NCBI GenBank assembly: GCA_902779055.1
Contig: CACZAD010000035.1
Coordinates: 30,161-94,160, forward strand
Length of the DNA: 64,000 bases
From: Fibrobacter succinogenes
GTDB taxonomy: Bacteria > Fibrobacterota > Fibrobacteria > Fibrobacterales > Fibrobacteraceae
Direction: 5' to 3'
Of this stretch, positions 42,827 through 52,526 are shown one piece after another. The position numbers and the translations under genes were made by a program. The stretch's first letter is position 1. Each line of letters opens with the position of its first letter. A model generated the notes under the pieces. It ran no database searches, was not told the origin of the DNA, and saw only the letters and a program-made list of their open reading frames with translations.

Positions 42827-42906
42827 ATATCATCGAAAACAAATAACATTTTTTATTTATTCTAATTTGTTATATCAAACAAACATTTATCAATACGGAT
42901 CCACAA

Positions 42907-43398
42907 ATGAAGAAACTTCTTGCAGTTTTATTCATCCTCTTTGCCACCACACTCTCCTTTGCTCAGGCTCAGGCGCACAAACTCACTATGGACAGAGGAT
43001 TCTTTACAACAGACTACACCATTGACGGTCAGGAAGTCGATGGTGACGCTTTTGAAAGAGAACTCACCAATGTTCCAGAAGCCATCAGTAAGTGGAATAC
43101 AGGTAATACGATGAGATACATTTCCTGGGGTGCTGCGTTCGGCGGTGGATTCCTGTTAGGCTATGGAATTGTAGAAGGATCCGGCTATCAAGCTCCAGAT
43201 AGCTATAAAATCAAATTAATTGCTGGTGGAGCAATCATCGTTGTCGCAATGATCATCGAACACATCGGTAACTCCAAAAAAGATAGCGCTGTCGATATTT
43301 ACAACAGGGAAATCGGCAGAATCACAGGCAACGACTCGGTCAACTTGAGCATCGTCCCGACCGAACAGGGCGGCATCGCTCTCGCATTTAATTTCTAA
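42907..43398 (+). CDS. Small exported membrane protein of unknown function
   Basis: 163 residues. A signal peptide (MKKLLAVLFILFATTLSFAQ) precedes a hydrophilic stretch with TTDYTIDGQEVDGDAF, then two hydrophobic spans (ISWGAAFGGGFLLGYGIV and IKLIAGGAIIVVAMIIEHI), then IYNREIGRITGNDSVNLSIV and a terminal aromatic ALAFNF. It is probably in the envelope. I do not recognise the family. Composition is more AT-rich than the neighbours. It ends at a strong bidirectional terminator. Confidence 0.72.
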   Translation: MKKLLAVLFILFATTLSFAQAQAHKLTMDRGFFTTDYTIDGQEVDGDAFERELTNVPEAISKWNTGNTMRYISWGAAFGGGFLLGYGIVEGSGYQAPDSYKIKLIAGGAIIVVAMIIEHIGNSKKDSAVDIYNREIGRITGNDSVNLSIVPTEQGGIALAFNF

Positions 43399-43441
43399 GC
43401 AAACAGCCGCAATAACTACACTAAATTCCATTATAAAAGAC

Positions 43442-43470
43442 AAACCCTATCGCAATAACGATAGGGTTTT
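43442..43470. terminator. Strong bidirectional terminator
   Basis: AAACCCTATCG-CAATAA-CGATAGGGTTT, 11-bp perfect stem, between convergent genes. Confidence 0.92.
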
Positions 43471-43492
43471 AAATTTGTATAATAAAGTAAAA

Positions 43493-44284
43493 TTACACCG
43501 GATCGTTCACCGGCTTGCTGTAATCGCGTTCGCCAAACAAGGCCGTTCCCACGCGAATCATCGTAGACCCTTCTTCAATCGCGACTTCCAGATCAAGCGT
43601 CATACCCATCGAAAGCTGATCGAACTTAGCAAAGGTGCCACCGCGCGCCAGGAACTTGTCGCGAAGCCCACGTAAGAACGCAAAGCATTCGCGGCTATCT
43701 TCCGGAACGCCCGTGTTCTTGCCAATCGTCATGAGACCGCGGAAACGCAGATGCGGGAAGTTTTCACTCTTACCATCAGTGGCAGCGCCTGCGCGCTTTT
43801 CTAAATCTTCAAGGAACGCTTCAGCTTCGTGAACATCCAGACCACTCTTCGTTTCTTCTTCGCCAGCATTCACCTGGAACAAAATATCGAGAACCTTGCC
43901 CTGACCATTTGCAGCTGCCGCACAGACCTTTTCCAGCTTTTCCACTGCCTCGATACTTGCAATGGAATGGATGCAATCGGCCACGAGTGCCGCCTTCTTG
44001 AGCTTATTACTCTGCACAGGACCAATCACGTGGCAACGCACGCGGCTCCCGTCCTTCGCCGTAAGCGGCTCGGAGAACTTGAGTTCCGCTTCTTGCACGC
44101 GGTTCTCGCCAAAGTCCGTTGCGCCCAAAGCAATCGCATTTTCCACAGCTTCTGCCGGGTGGAACTTGCTCACCCACACAAGCTTAACCGATTCACGGCT
44201 GCGGCCTGCAATCTTGCAAGCCTCGCCAATCCTTGCTTCGAGAGCTGCAAGGTGCTCGCGCATTTCATCAAGTGTGAATTCCAT
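43493..44284 (-). CDS. PLP homeostasis protein, YggS/PROSC family
   Basis: 263 residues from ATG 44284 (MEFTLDEMREHLAALEARIG); a longer frame exists, but this start fits family length. LVWVSKFHPAEAVENAI carries the lysine that forms the PLP Schiff base. FGENRVQEAELKF, HVIGPVQSNKLKKAA and LSMGMTLDLEVAIEEGSTMI RVGTALFGERDY are family signatures. The protein binds and buffers pyridoxal phosphate and has no known enzyme activity. It carries an extra acidic-to-neutral insertion near RAGAATDGKSENFPHL. Confidence 0.92.
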   Translation of the reverse strand: MEFTLDEMREHLAALEARIGEACKIAGRSRESVKLVWVSKFHPAEAVENAIALGATDFGENRVQEAELKFSEPLTAKDGSRVRCHVIGPVQSNKLKKAALVADCIHSIASIEAVEKLEKVCAAAANGQGKVLDILFQVNAGEEETKSGLDVHEAEAFLEDLEKRAGAATDGKSENFPHLRFRGLMTIGKNTGVPEDSRECFAFLRGLRDKFLARGGTFAKFDQLSMGMTLDLEVAIEEGSTMIRVGTALFGERDYSKPVNDPV

Positions 44285-44426
44285 AATAGCTATGAGGTCG
44301 GTCGCTTGCACGACCTTTGAGCTATGGGGTCGCGCCTGCGGCACTTTAAGGTTAATTATCAAGCAGAAATTAGAAAATTTTCTTTTTCCAAAGGAACAGT
44401 ATTCTCGACAATTTTATTCATACAAT

Positions 44427-44456
44427 AAAAAAGCGACCCATTTCAACGAGTCGCCG
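44427..44456 (-). terminator. Terminator of the GLUG-repeat surface protein gene
   Basis: GCGAC ... GTCGC hairpin, followed on the minus strand by TTTTTT, 14 nt after the stop. Confidence 0.8.
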
Positions 44457-44469
44457 TTCAACATTAAAC

Positions 44470-46698
44470 TTATTTTAAGTCAATCCGCCAAGTCTGTTTA
44501 CCAACGCGCACAATATAACCGCCCACCCAGGGAACAGCGATATTGAAGTTTTCCGATGCTACGCGTCCTTTTTGCAACACGCGGCCCTGCATATCAAAAA
44601 TTGTATAACTCGAACCCATAGGCGCCCCCGTCACCAGAATGCTTCTTGAAACAGAATTCACCGACAATTCCATATGCGCTCTTGTCAAGGAAATTATTGC
44701 GTCATGCTTCTCCGAAGAACTGCTAGACGACTTCGCTTTTTCTACAGAGCTAGACGAAGAACTCTTTTTCTCTACAGAACTCGATGATGAGGATTTTGCC
44801 TGAACAGAGCTTGACGACGACTTAGCCTCCTCGGAACTAGACGAGGATTCCCTCAATTCATATTTTTGATATAACACTGTATCCGATATAACCTTTACAT
44901 AGCGGTTTCTAGGCATAGATATTTCATTCTGATTTTGGTCATACCATTCTCCATAGGTCACATACAACGAAGTCGACGATCCGTATTTCACCCACACCGA
45001 ATCAAAGGCATTCACCTGTTCCACGTTACATTTGGCCGTATCCGGAGAATTGCAGATTTTTACCGTATAAACATTTAGCGTAGAATCATAGAGCGCATAA
45101 GCCATTCGATCCATAAAAATCTTTTCGGGCAAATTCCATCCCTTAAAGGTGTACGTATACCCAATCGTCTTTTCCAATGTCGGAGTTTCACCTTTATAAG
45201 CCGCAGCTTCACCCGTTCCTACAGAATCACAGCCCAATTTTGTCTTGAGCATATCGCTGTTATAATAACAAACAAGCCACTTCATATCCGTTTCTTCACC
45301 GTATTTGGCGTACACGGTATCGCCTTCGAATAAATGAGAATTTGCCGTAACACGAACACCATCCTTGGTATACCATCCTAAGAAGGTTTTTCCCTCAGGA
45401 ACATCGACACTGTCAGGAATAGTCGTTTCCCCGGTATAAGAACTCAACTGTTCACGGATAAGCTTATCCCCTACAAAAATAATTCTCTGAATTGGGAGAT
45501 GCGTCGAATCCGCAAAAATCGGGTATCCTCCATAGCGGCTCCACCGTCCAGAATTTTCAGCATTTCCTCTTTGAGTATTCAATGTCCACGCAAACCAATC
45601 TGATTGCATTTGGCTGGTTGAAAAAGAATAGTACCAAGAAGGTCCATCGAAATCTTTATTTACCGCAGGGTACACATCTTTTGCCGACCAGTAAGGTTTC
45701 AATATCGTAGCATCGTAATAGCTATTTTGAAGAGTCGACTTATTTGTATCAACCAATGCAAACGCGTTCAAACGGGGTGCAATGATATAATTATTCATAA
45801 TTACACCAGAAGACTTCGTTTGGACTTCATTTCTCGCCGCAATGCCTCCAGCCGAATTCCCCCACGATTCCATAATCACAAGAGCCGAACTGTAATTATC
45901 AAGCACATATCCCGAATTGATACCAACAAGGCCACCGGCCTTTGTAGAATGAGAGCTCGATCTCACAATCCCTTCTGTATGGCACATTTCTATTAAACCA
46001 GTATTAGTGGCGGAAATACCACCGACTTTTGCAGAATGACTCCCTCCATCAAGAGAGATATTAGCAAAACATCTCTGAATCTTTCCCCAGTTACAGCCAG
46101 CAATGCCACCTACATTAGCTCCATACGATCTAGACGTTGCACGAACATCCGTCGATGAATTTCTTATCGTGCCTTTTTCTGCATTTATCGCGACAATTCC
46201 ACCAACAACATCATTATTGTGAGTTGCATCCACGTAACCTTCAACATGACAATTCTCGATCAAGCCTTTATTTACGCTAGCAATTCCCCCAGGACGATAA
46301 TCCACCACGCCAACATGCACCATATTCAAGTTTTTCACAATACCCGACGTATCAATCAATTTAAAGAGAGGAGCATCCTCTACTGCGGTCGAACGATAAT
46401 TGTATAGCGTATGGCCTTGTCCGTCAAATACACCTGAAAGTTTTCTGTCACTTGGGAAAATATCATTCAAGCTATCCGCATCAAATTCCTCAGCAAAATC
46501 GATATCGATTTCGAGCACGGCGTTTATCGCATCTGACTTCTGGCTCAGCTGCTTGACATACCACATAAATTCATCGACAGAGGTCAGCTTGAAGAAAAAC
46601 TTCTTATCGATTACAGTGACTTCGGGTTGTCCATCCAGACGTCCAAAAGAAAAACTAGCATAGAACAAGCAAATAATTGCCAAAATCCATTTTTTCAT
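44470..46698 (-). CDS. Secreted GLUG/beta-helix surface protein with sorting-type tail
   Basis: 742 residues. After a signal peptide, residues about 80-330 hold repeats of the GLUG kind (GGIVAINAEKGTIRNSSTDV, GGIAGCNWGKIQRCFANISL, GGLVGINSGYVLDNYSSALV), expected to form a beta-helix. Next come InlB-type B-repeats (GKTFLGWYTKDGVRV ... FEGDTVYAKYG). A Ser-rich linker with several SSSSS runs (about 625-675) follows, and a C-terminal domain (YTIFDMQGRVLQKGRV ... GGYIVRVGKQTWRIDLK) resembles type IX sorting tails. It is a probable cell-surface adhesin or binding protein, second gene of an operon with the Cys-repeat lipoprotein (8 nt apart). Confidence 0.85.
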   Translation of the reverse strand: MKKWILAIICLFYASFSFGRLDGQPEVTVIDKKFFFKLTSVDEFMWYVKQLSQKSDAINAVLEIDIDFAEEFDADSLNDIFPSDRKLSGVFDGQGHTLYNYRSTAVEDAPLFKLIDTSGIVKNLNMVHVGVVDYRPGGIASVNKGLIENCHVEGYVDATHNNDVVGGIVAINAEKGTIRNSSTDVRATSRSYGANVGGIAGCNWGKIQRCFANISLDGGSHSAKVGGISATNTGLIEMCHTEGIVRSSSHSTKAGGLVGINSGYVLDNYSSALVIMESWGNSAGGIAARNEVQTKSSGVIMNNYIIAPRLNAFALVDTNKSTLQNSYYDATILKPYWSAKDVYPAVNKDFDGPSWYYSFSTSQMQSDWFAWTLNTQRGNAENSGRWSRYGGYPIFADSTHLPIQRIIFVGDKLIREQLSSYTGETTIPDSVDVPEGKTFLGWYTKDGVRVTANSHLFEGDTVYAKYGEETDMKWLVCYYNSDMLKTKLGCDSVGTGEAAAYKGETPTLEKTIGYTYTFKGWNLPEKIFMDRMAYALYDSTLNVYTVKICNSPDTAKCNVEQVNAFDSVWVKYGSSTSLYVTYGEWYDQNQNEISMPRNRYVKVISDTVLYQKYELRESSSSSEEAKSSSSSVQAKSSSSSSVEKKSSSSSSVEKAKSSSSSSEKHDAIISLTRAHMELSVNSVSRSILVTGAPMGSSYTIFDMQGRVLQKGRVASENFNIAVPWVGGYIVRVGKQTWRIDLK

Positions 46699-46706
46699 AA
46701 TTCCCC

Positions 46707-48173
46707 CTATTCTTCCAAATATTTCTCTTCTGTGATTTTAGTCCACATGCCATCCTTGCACTGGTAATATTCTGTTTTAGTATCAGAATTAAGCGTGTAC
46801 GATTTCTTTATCCCTTCATTTTCCTCAATGCAAGGCATCTTCAGTTTCTTTTCTACGTCAGTGAATTTTCGCCACGTTTCTTTATCACAAATATACGAGT
46901 AGGGTTTGCCAAAAGTCATTCCCTGCCATTCTTCAATACATTCGCCAACGATTCGATCTGGAGTAATTTCCGTCCATTTCCATTCAGGTCCAATGCACTC
47001 GTAATAAACGTTTTGATAAGTATCCCATTCTTTAGATCTTTCCGGCTTACATACACCAAAGATCGACTCCAATACACTAGGAGAACGCCAAGCACCACTA
47101 TCGCAGATGTAGTAATAAGAGTACACCTCCAGCATTTCAAAGTTCCGATCCTCAGTACATTCACCTAGGACCTCTTCTGTAGTCGCCTTCGTCCATTCGT
47201 AGTCCTTACAGATATAATGATAGAAGTCATCTTTAACTTTCATCACTCCCAAACTGTCTTCTAAGCAAAGCCCATACAAAGAATCCAACGATGTCAATTC
47301 AGTCCATCTGGATTTTCGGCATTTGTATTCCTTTTGACCATACAACTCAATAACTTCCAAATCGGAACAGTTTTTTCCCAAGTACTCATTAGCACTCAAC
47401 ATTTTCCATTTCGTTCCATCACACACATAACGATAATCACCAGTAGTCACAATTGTGTCAGCAAGTCTGCCATCCCAACAGAAACCATAAACTTTATCAT
47501 TGAAGTCTAATAGAGACCAATCGCCATTTCTGCAACCATAGATTCCGCTTAGAGAACCACCCATATACTTAACTATTCCATTTTCTTCTTTACCGCATCC
47601 GATCTCAAGCGAATCCATATAGGGTATCCATCCTGTTTTATAACACATGAATTTTTCACCTGTTTCTTCGGAAACATACACATCCCTTTGAGGTAAGCAA
47701 CTTTCAAAAAAGCTCTTTTCGCATTTTGTCAGATACGCATCCGATATATCCAAGCCGCGGTAACACGTCAAGGATTTATACAAGGAATCCTCATCCGTTT
47801 CTGTATCGCTCGACAAATTTTGTTCAAAAGAACTGGACGAGCTTATCTCGGAGCCTTCACTGGAGGATTTTTCACTGGAGCTACTTACTGAACTTGAGCT
47901 AGTTTTTGAGCTCGAACTGTTTTTTGTACTGGAGCTGCTCTTTTTACTTGAACTGCTTTTTGCAATCGAGCCACTCTTTGTGCTCGAACTACTCTTCACA
48001 CTCTTACTACTAGAGCTGTCATCATATTCTTCTTCAGCTTGCTGTTCGTTAGCCCCCACACCGGAATCACTATCCCCGCATGCGGCCAAGAAAAAGGCGC
48101 TTATGAAAAAGTACAAAAAAACATATTTTTCCGTCAAACGCCAAAAAGCAATGTACCGTTCTTTACGACACAT
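46707..48173 (-). CDS. Ser-rich lipoprotein with tandem Cys/Trp repeats
   Basis: 488 residues, start with AGGAGG 8 nt upstream. The signal ends in the lipobox FLAAC. Residues about 50-120 are almost pure serine runs broken by Lys. The remainder is about eight units of 45-50 residues with a shared plan GxC ... YxYxCxxxxW (for example DYRYVCDGTKWKMLSA, FYHYICKDYEWTKATT, YSYYYICDSGAWRSPS). These paired cysteines suggest small disulfide-bonded modules, which I cannot name. It is anchored and surface exposed by inference. It follows lon by 33 nt on the same strand. Confidence 0.82.
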   Translation of the reverse strand: MCRKERYIAFWRLTEKYVFLYFFISAFFLAACGDSDSGVGANEQQAEEEYDDSSSSKSVKSSSSTKSGSIAKSSSSKKSSSSTKNSSSSKTSSSSVSSSSEKSSSEGSEISSSSSFEQNLSSDTETDEDSLYKSLTCYRGLDISDAYLTKCEKSFFESCLPQRDVYVSEETGEKFMCYKTGWIPYMDSLEIGCGKEENGIVKYMGGSLSGIYGCRNGDWSLLDFNDKVYGFCWDGRLADTIVTTGDYRYVCDGTKWKMLSANEYLGKNCSDLEVIELYGQKEYKCRKSRWTELTSLDSLYGLCLEDSLGVMKVKDDFYHYICKDYEWTKATTEEVLGECTEDRNFEMLEVYSYYYICDSGAWRSPSVLESIFGVCKPERSKEWDTYQNVYYECIGPEWKWTEITPDRIVGECIEEWQGMTFGKPYSYICDKETWRKFTDVEKKLKMPCIEENEGIKKSYTLNSDTKTEYYQCKDGMWTKITEEKYLEE

Positions 48174-48206
48174 ATGCGTCCTCCTATTTTTCTATTTCAA
48201 ATTAGC

Positions 48207-50576
48207 TTATTTGGATTTTGTAGATGTAGCCTTTTCTGCAGTTTTTGCAATTTTTACATCTTTAAACAAAATCTTCACGATTTCGTCGATGTGCTTGTGC
48301 GTGTAAATCTTGAGGCCCTTCTTTGCCGGTTCCGGAAGTTCCGCCACATCCTTCTTGTTGCCTTCGGGCAAGCGGAGCGTCTTCACGCCAGCGGCAAGTG
48401 CAGCAAGCGCCTTCTCGTTCAGCCCGCCAATCGGGAGGCAGGCGCCCGTGAGGCTCACTTCACCCGTAAACGCGATATCAGGCGGAATCGGATGACGTGT
48501 AAACGCACTGAGCAAGCAGAGCGTAAGAGCGATACCAGCAGACGGTCCGTCCTTCGGCACGGCACCTTCCGGCACGTGAATGTGGATGTCCGTCTTCTTG
48601 ACAATCGCCGGGTCAATGCCAAAGCGCTGCAAGCGTTCACGAACAAGCGAAACGGCAATCTGTGCCGATTCCTTCATCACGTCGCCAAGCTTACCCGTCA
48701 AAATCAGCTGACCCTTGCCGCTCAAGAGCATACATTCGAGCAACAAGATTTCGCCACCCACGCTCGTCCAGGCAAGGCCTGTCACCACGCCCGGGCGGCC
48801 CGGTTCCGGCAGCTGGTTATCGAGGAATCTCGGAGCGCCAAGGTAATCCTGGATCTGCTTCTTCGAGACTTCGGGCTTTACCTTCTTGCCCATCACAATG
48901 TCTTTTGCACGATGGCGCACCGCATTTTCAAGCACGCGTTCCAATTCACGCACGCCCGCTTCGCGAGTCCAGCCACGCATCACGAACGAGATGATTTCGT
49001 CATCGAAGCTCACCTGTTCATTGAGCTTTACGCCGGTGCGTTCGCAAATACGCGGCAAAAGGTAATTGCTTGCGATCTGAATCTTTTCATGCGGGTAGTA
49101 ACCCGGCAGGCGCACAATTTCGAGACGGTCGCGGAGCGCTTCCGGAATTTCGCCTTCGTTGTTCGCGGTCGCAATGAACAGCACGCGGCTAAGGTCAAGA
49201 CCCACTTCCATGAAGTGGTCGGTAAAGTCATGGTTCTGTTCCGGATCCAAGACTTCGAGCATCGCACTTGCGGGGTCGCCTCTAAAGTCGCTTGCCATCT
49301 TGTCAATTTCATCAAGCAAAATCACGGGGTTCATGCACTTTGCACGGCGCAAGGCATGGATGAACCTGCCCGGCATCGCACCGATATACGTACGGCGGTG
49401 GCCACGAATTTCAGCTTCGTCGCGTACGCCACCAAGCGTGATACGCACAAAGTTACGCTGCATGGCAGTCGCGATCGATTCCACGAGCGTCGTCTTGCCA
49501 ACGCCCGGAGGACCCACGAGGCAAAGGATCGGAGCACGGCGTTCCGTACCGGTAAGCTTCAGCACGGCCACGTATTCCATGATGCGTTCCTTGACCTTGT
49601 CGAGGCCAAAGTGCTTGGAATCGAGTTCCGCCTTGACCTTCTTCATATTCAGGACGGTATCGGTATACACGCCGTAAGGCATGGCGAGGAACCAGTCCAC
49701 ATAGTTACGGCTCACGGCATATTCCGGAGACGTCGGCTGCATCATGCGCATGCGGCCAATTTCTTCTTCAAGCTTTTCTTCGATGGCCTGGCTAAACTTC
49801 TTGGCCTTGATTTTCTTGAGCAGCTGGTCCGGTTCCGAGGCGCCACCGTTATCGGCATCCAGTTCGTCCTGGAGCTGGCGGATCTGTTCCGAGATAAACC
49901 ATTCCTTCTGCTGCTGCGCCATCTTCTGGCGCACATTCTGCTGCACGCGCACAAGCACGTTCTCGTTATCCTGAGCAAGCTGCATCAGGCTAATCAAACG
50001 GTCCGCCAACGCATCGATAGACTCCACTTCCAAAAGCGCCTGCTTCTCGGAAAGCGAAACGTACAAGAAGGGAATCATCCCGTAAAAGGCATTGACGTGG
50101 CTGTCCATCGTAAAGAGAGCCTCGACCATACCCTCGGCAATGTTCCTATGCATCGCATATTCGCGGAACACATTCAGCACGTCTTCAAACTTGGCGCACT
50201 TGTCTTCGGTCTTGACAGCATGTTCCCTCGGAGAAACCGTCACCTGCAAAAAGCCATCGCGCAAGACAATCGAACGGAGATCCACGATGGAGTCCCCTTC
50301 CAGCACGACTTTCACGCAACCGTTCGGGAACGGCGTCACATTCGCCACACGCGCAATCACGCCCACCGAATAAAGGTCAAGCATCGGGTTGTCGAGCGTT
50401 TCCTGTTCCACGTTCTTCTGGGCAACAAGGATAATTTCGTTATTGTGGTTTTCGGCAAATTCCAAAGCCCGCAACGACATTTCGCGGCCCACCAGAATGC
50501 GCCTTGTCGTAAACGGGAATACTACAGCGTCCCTCAGAGGGAGCAACGGATACGTTTTATTAAAGTCAAAAGCCAT
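48207..50576 (-). CDS. lon: ATP-dependent Lon protease
   Basis: 789 residues. The N-terminal substrate domain begins YPLLPLRDAVVFPFTTRRIL. The AAA+ domain has Walker A GPPGVGKTTLVES and Walker B ILLDEIDKM. The protease domain has the catalytic serine in PKDGPSAGIAL and lysine in IGGLNEKALAA. ATG 50576 was chosen to match family starts, although no clear ribosome-binding site is visible. It degrades misfolded and regulatory proteins. It is the last gene of a tig-clpP-clpX-lon series, separated from clpX by a terminator. The C-terminus has a short Lys/Thr-rich extension. Confidence 0.96.
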   Translation of the reverse strand: MAFDFNKTYPLLPLRDAVVFPFTTRRILVGREMSLRALEFAENHNNEIILVAQKNVEQETLDNPMLDLYSVGVIARVANVTPFPNGCVKVVLEGDSIVDLRSIVLRDGFLQVTVSPREHAVKTEDKCAKFEDVLNVFREYAMHRNIAEGMVEALFTMDSHVNAFYGMIPFLYVSLSEKQALLEVESIDALADRLISLMQLAQDNENVLVRVQQNVRQKMAQQQKEWFISEQIRQLQDELDADNGGASEPDQLLKKIKAKKFSQAIEEKLEEEIGRMRMMQPTSPEYAVSRNYVDWFLAMPYGVYTDTVLNMKKVKAELDSKHFGLDKVKERIMEYVAVLKLTGTERRAPILCLVGPPGVGKTTLVESIATAMQRNFVRITLGGVRDEAEIRGHRRTYIGAMPGRFIHALRRAKCMNPVILLDEIDKMASDFRGDPASAMLEVLDPEQNHDFTDHFMEVGLDLSRVLFIATANNEGEIPEALRDRLEIVRLPGYYPHEKIQIASNYLLPRICERTGVKLNEQVSFDDEIISFVMRGWTREAGVRELERVLENAVRHRAKDIVMGKKVKPEVSKKQIQDYLGAPRFLDNQLPEPGRPGVVTGLAWTSVGGEILLLECMLLSGKGQLILTGKLGDVMKESAQIAVSLVRERLQRFGIDPAIVKKTDIHIHVPEGAVPKDGPSAGIALTLCLLSAFTRHPIPPDIAFTGEVSLTGACLPIGGLNEKALAALAAGVKTLRLPEGNKKDVAELPEPAKKGLKIYTHKHIDEIVKILFKDVKIAKTAEKATSTKSK

Positions 50577-50611
50577 ACAATACAAAGATAGTATTTTGAA
50601 AGTTGAGGGAA

Positions 50612-50644
50612 CAAAAAAGCAGTCACCGTTTTTCGGCAACTGCT
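50612..50644 (-). terminator. Terminator of clpX
   Basis: AGCAGT-TG-CCG / CGG-TG-ACTGCT stem with a two-base internal mismatch and a T-run on the minus strand, between clpX and lon. Confidence 0.82.
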
Positions 50645-50667
50645 AGAAATTCAATGGATTTGCAAGT

Positions 50668-51921
50668 CTAGGACTTTCTCTTATGGGCGCCAAGCACGTC
50701 CTTCACCATGTCGGCCGTGAGGGTCATCTTCTTTTCGCCAGAGCCCGGCATCATGAACATCGCCTGCTGCAACACGCGTTCCATCACGGACCTGAGCCCA
50801 CGCGCACCCGTCTTGCGGGTCATCGTCTCACGGACAATTTCCTTGAGGGCTTCGTCTTCGAATTCGAGCTTGATGTTGTCCATGGCGAACAAGCTCTTGT
50901 ACTGCTTCACGAGGGCGTTCTTCGGCTGGGTCAAAATGTTCAGGAGCGCAGCTTCGTCGAGTTCTTCGAGAGCGACGGCAATCGGCAAGCGTCCGACAAT
51001 TTCCGGAATAAGACCGAACTTGATCAGGTCTTCGGGTTCGAGCTGCTTAAAGAGTTCGCTCAAGCTGTAATCGTTTGCACTGCGGATGTCGGCGCCAAAG
51101 CCCATGCCGCCCTGGTTCACGCGCTGGGAGATAATCTTGTCGAGCGTTTCGAAGGCGCCACCGCAAATGAACAGGATGTTTCTCGTGTTCACCTGCACAA
51201 GCGGCTGTTCCGGATGCTTACGACCACCCTTCGGAGGAACCGACGCCACAGTGCCTTCCAAGAGCTTCAGGAGGCCCTGCTGCACGCCTTCGCCAGACAC
51301 ATCACGGGTAATGGAGGGGTTCGCGGTCTTCCTTGCAATCTTGTCGATTTCGTCGATAAAGATAATGCCGCGTTCAGCCTTCGCCACATCGTAATCGGCA
51401 GCCTGCAACAAGCGCACGATGATGCTGTCGACGTCTTCGCCCACGTAGCCAGCTTCGGTCAAAACCGTCGCATCGGCAATGGTGAACGGCACATCCAAAA
51501 AGCGGGCCATCGTCTGCGCCAACAAGGTCTTTCCCGAACCGGTCGGACCGACCAGGAGCAGGTTCGACTTTTCGACTTCGACGTCGTCCTTGGACTTGTG
51601 CGTCTGCTTGTAGCGGAGTCGCTTGTAATGGTTGTAAACGGCCACGGAGAGAGCCATCTTCGCACGGTCCTGTCCAATGACAAAATCGTCCAGATGGGCC
51701 TTGATTTCGGTCGGGAGCGGGAGCGGCTTGGATGCAATTTCCTTAGCTTCCTGTTCCTGCTTCGTACGGGCCAAGTCTTCTTCCAAGATACGGTTGCACA
51801 TGCGAATGCAGTCACTGCAAATATGCACGCCGGCACCGGTAATCATCTTTTCGACTTGTTCTGCCGGCTTTCCGCAAAAACTGCAACTTACCGACGGATG
51901 GTTTTTCCCGCTACGATACAT
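50668..51921 (-). CDS. clpX: ClpX, ATPase subunit of ClpXP protease
   Basis: 417 residues. The N-terminal zinc-binding domain has [11 protein letters not shown] and CSDCIRMC. The AAA+ core has Walker [13 protein letters not shown], Walker [12 protein letters not shown], the pore loop GYVGEDV, the [20 protein letters not shown] segment, and the IGF-type ClpP loop region near MGFGADIRS. It unfolds tagged substrates and feeds ClpP. It is encoded 5 nt after clpP in the same operon. Confidence 0.97.
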   Translation of the reverse strand: MYRSGKNHPSVSCSFCGKPAEQVEKMITGAGVHICSDCIRMCNRILEEDLARTKQEQEAKEIASKPLPLPTEIKAHLDDFVIGQDRAKMALSVAVYNHYKRLRYKQTHKSKDDVEVEKSNLLLVGPTGSGKTLLAQTMARFLDVPFTIADATVLTEAGYVGEDVDSIIVRLLQAADYDVAKAERGIIFIDEIDKIARKTANPSITRDVSGEGVQQGLLKLLEGTVASVPPKGGRKHPEQPLVQVNTRNILFICGGAFETLDKIISQRVNQGGMGFGADIRSANDYSLSELFKQLEPEDLIKFGLIPEIVGRLPIAVALEELDEAALLNILTQPKNALVKQYKSLFAMDNIKLEFEDEALKEIVRETMTRKTGARGLRSVMERVLQQAMFMMPGSGEKKMTLTADMVKDVLGAHKRKS

Positions 51922-51926
51922 TAAAA

Positions 51927-52514
51927 CTAACCCTCTTTACGCGGCACAAAAATTTCGTCAATGACGCCAAAGGACTTGGCTTCTTCCGGACCCATGTAAA
52001 AGTCGCGATCGGTCTTTTCGCGTACTTCATCGATAGACTTGCCCGTGTGCTTTGCCACGATTTCGGCAAGAGTATCCTTTGTACGGAGAATTTCCTTAGC
52101 GGTAATCTGAATATCTGTAGATTGACCGGTAGCGGCACCCGACGGCTGGTGCAGCATGATGCGGGAATGCGGAAGCGCATAGCGCTTGCCCTTGGTTCCT
52201 GCAGCAAGGAGCACGGCAGCCATCGAAGCACAACTACCAATGCAGATGGTCGCGATATTCGGGCGCACATGCTGCATGGTATCATAAATGGCAAGACCTG
52301 CCGACACGTAACCGCCCGGGCTGTTGATATATAGCGTGATATCCTTTTCCGGATTTTCGTATTCAAGGAAAATCAACTGGGCCATAACGTTGTTTGCAAC
52401 TTCGTCGTTAATCGGAGTGCCCAAAAAAATGATACGTTCCTTGAGAAGTCTGGAATAGATATCGTAGGCACGTTCGCCGCGCCCGGTGGTTTCAATGACG
52501 GTAGGGATGATCAT
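51927..52514 (-). CDS. clpP: ClpP protease subunit
   Basis: 195 residues, normal length. Catalytic serine is in [16 protein letters not shown], histidine in [13 protein letters not shown], and the aspartate in [20 protein letters not shown]. It forms the tetradecameric proteolytic chamber. The gene lies 12 nt after tig and 5 nt before clpX, the classical order. Confidence 0.97.
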   Translation of the reverse strand: MIIPTVIETTGRGERAYDIYSRLLKERIIFLGTPINDEVANNVMAQLIFLEYENPEKDITLYINSPGGYVSAGLAIYDTMQHVRPNIATICIGSCASMAAVLLAAGTKGKRYALPHSRIMLHQPSGAATGQSTDIQITAKEILRTKDTLAEIVAKHTGKSIDEVREKTDRDFYMGPEEAKSFGVIDEIFVPRKEG

Positions 52515-52526
52515 TTATTCCTCTTA

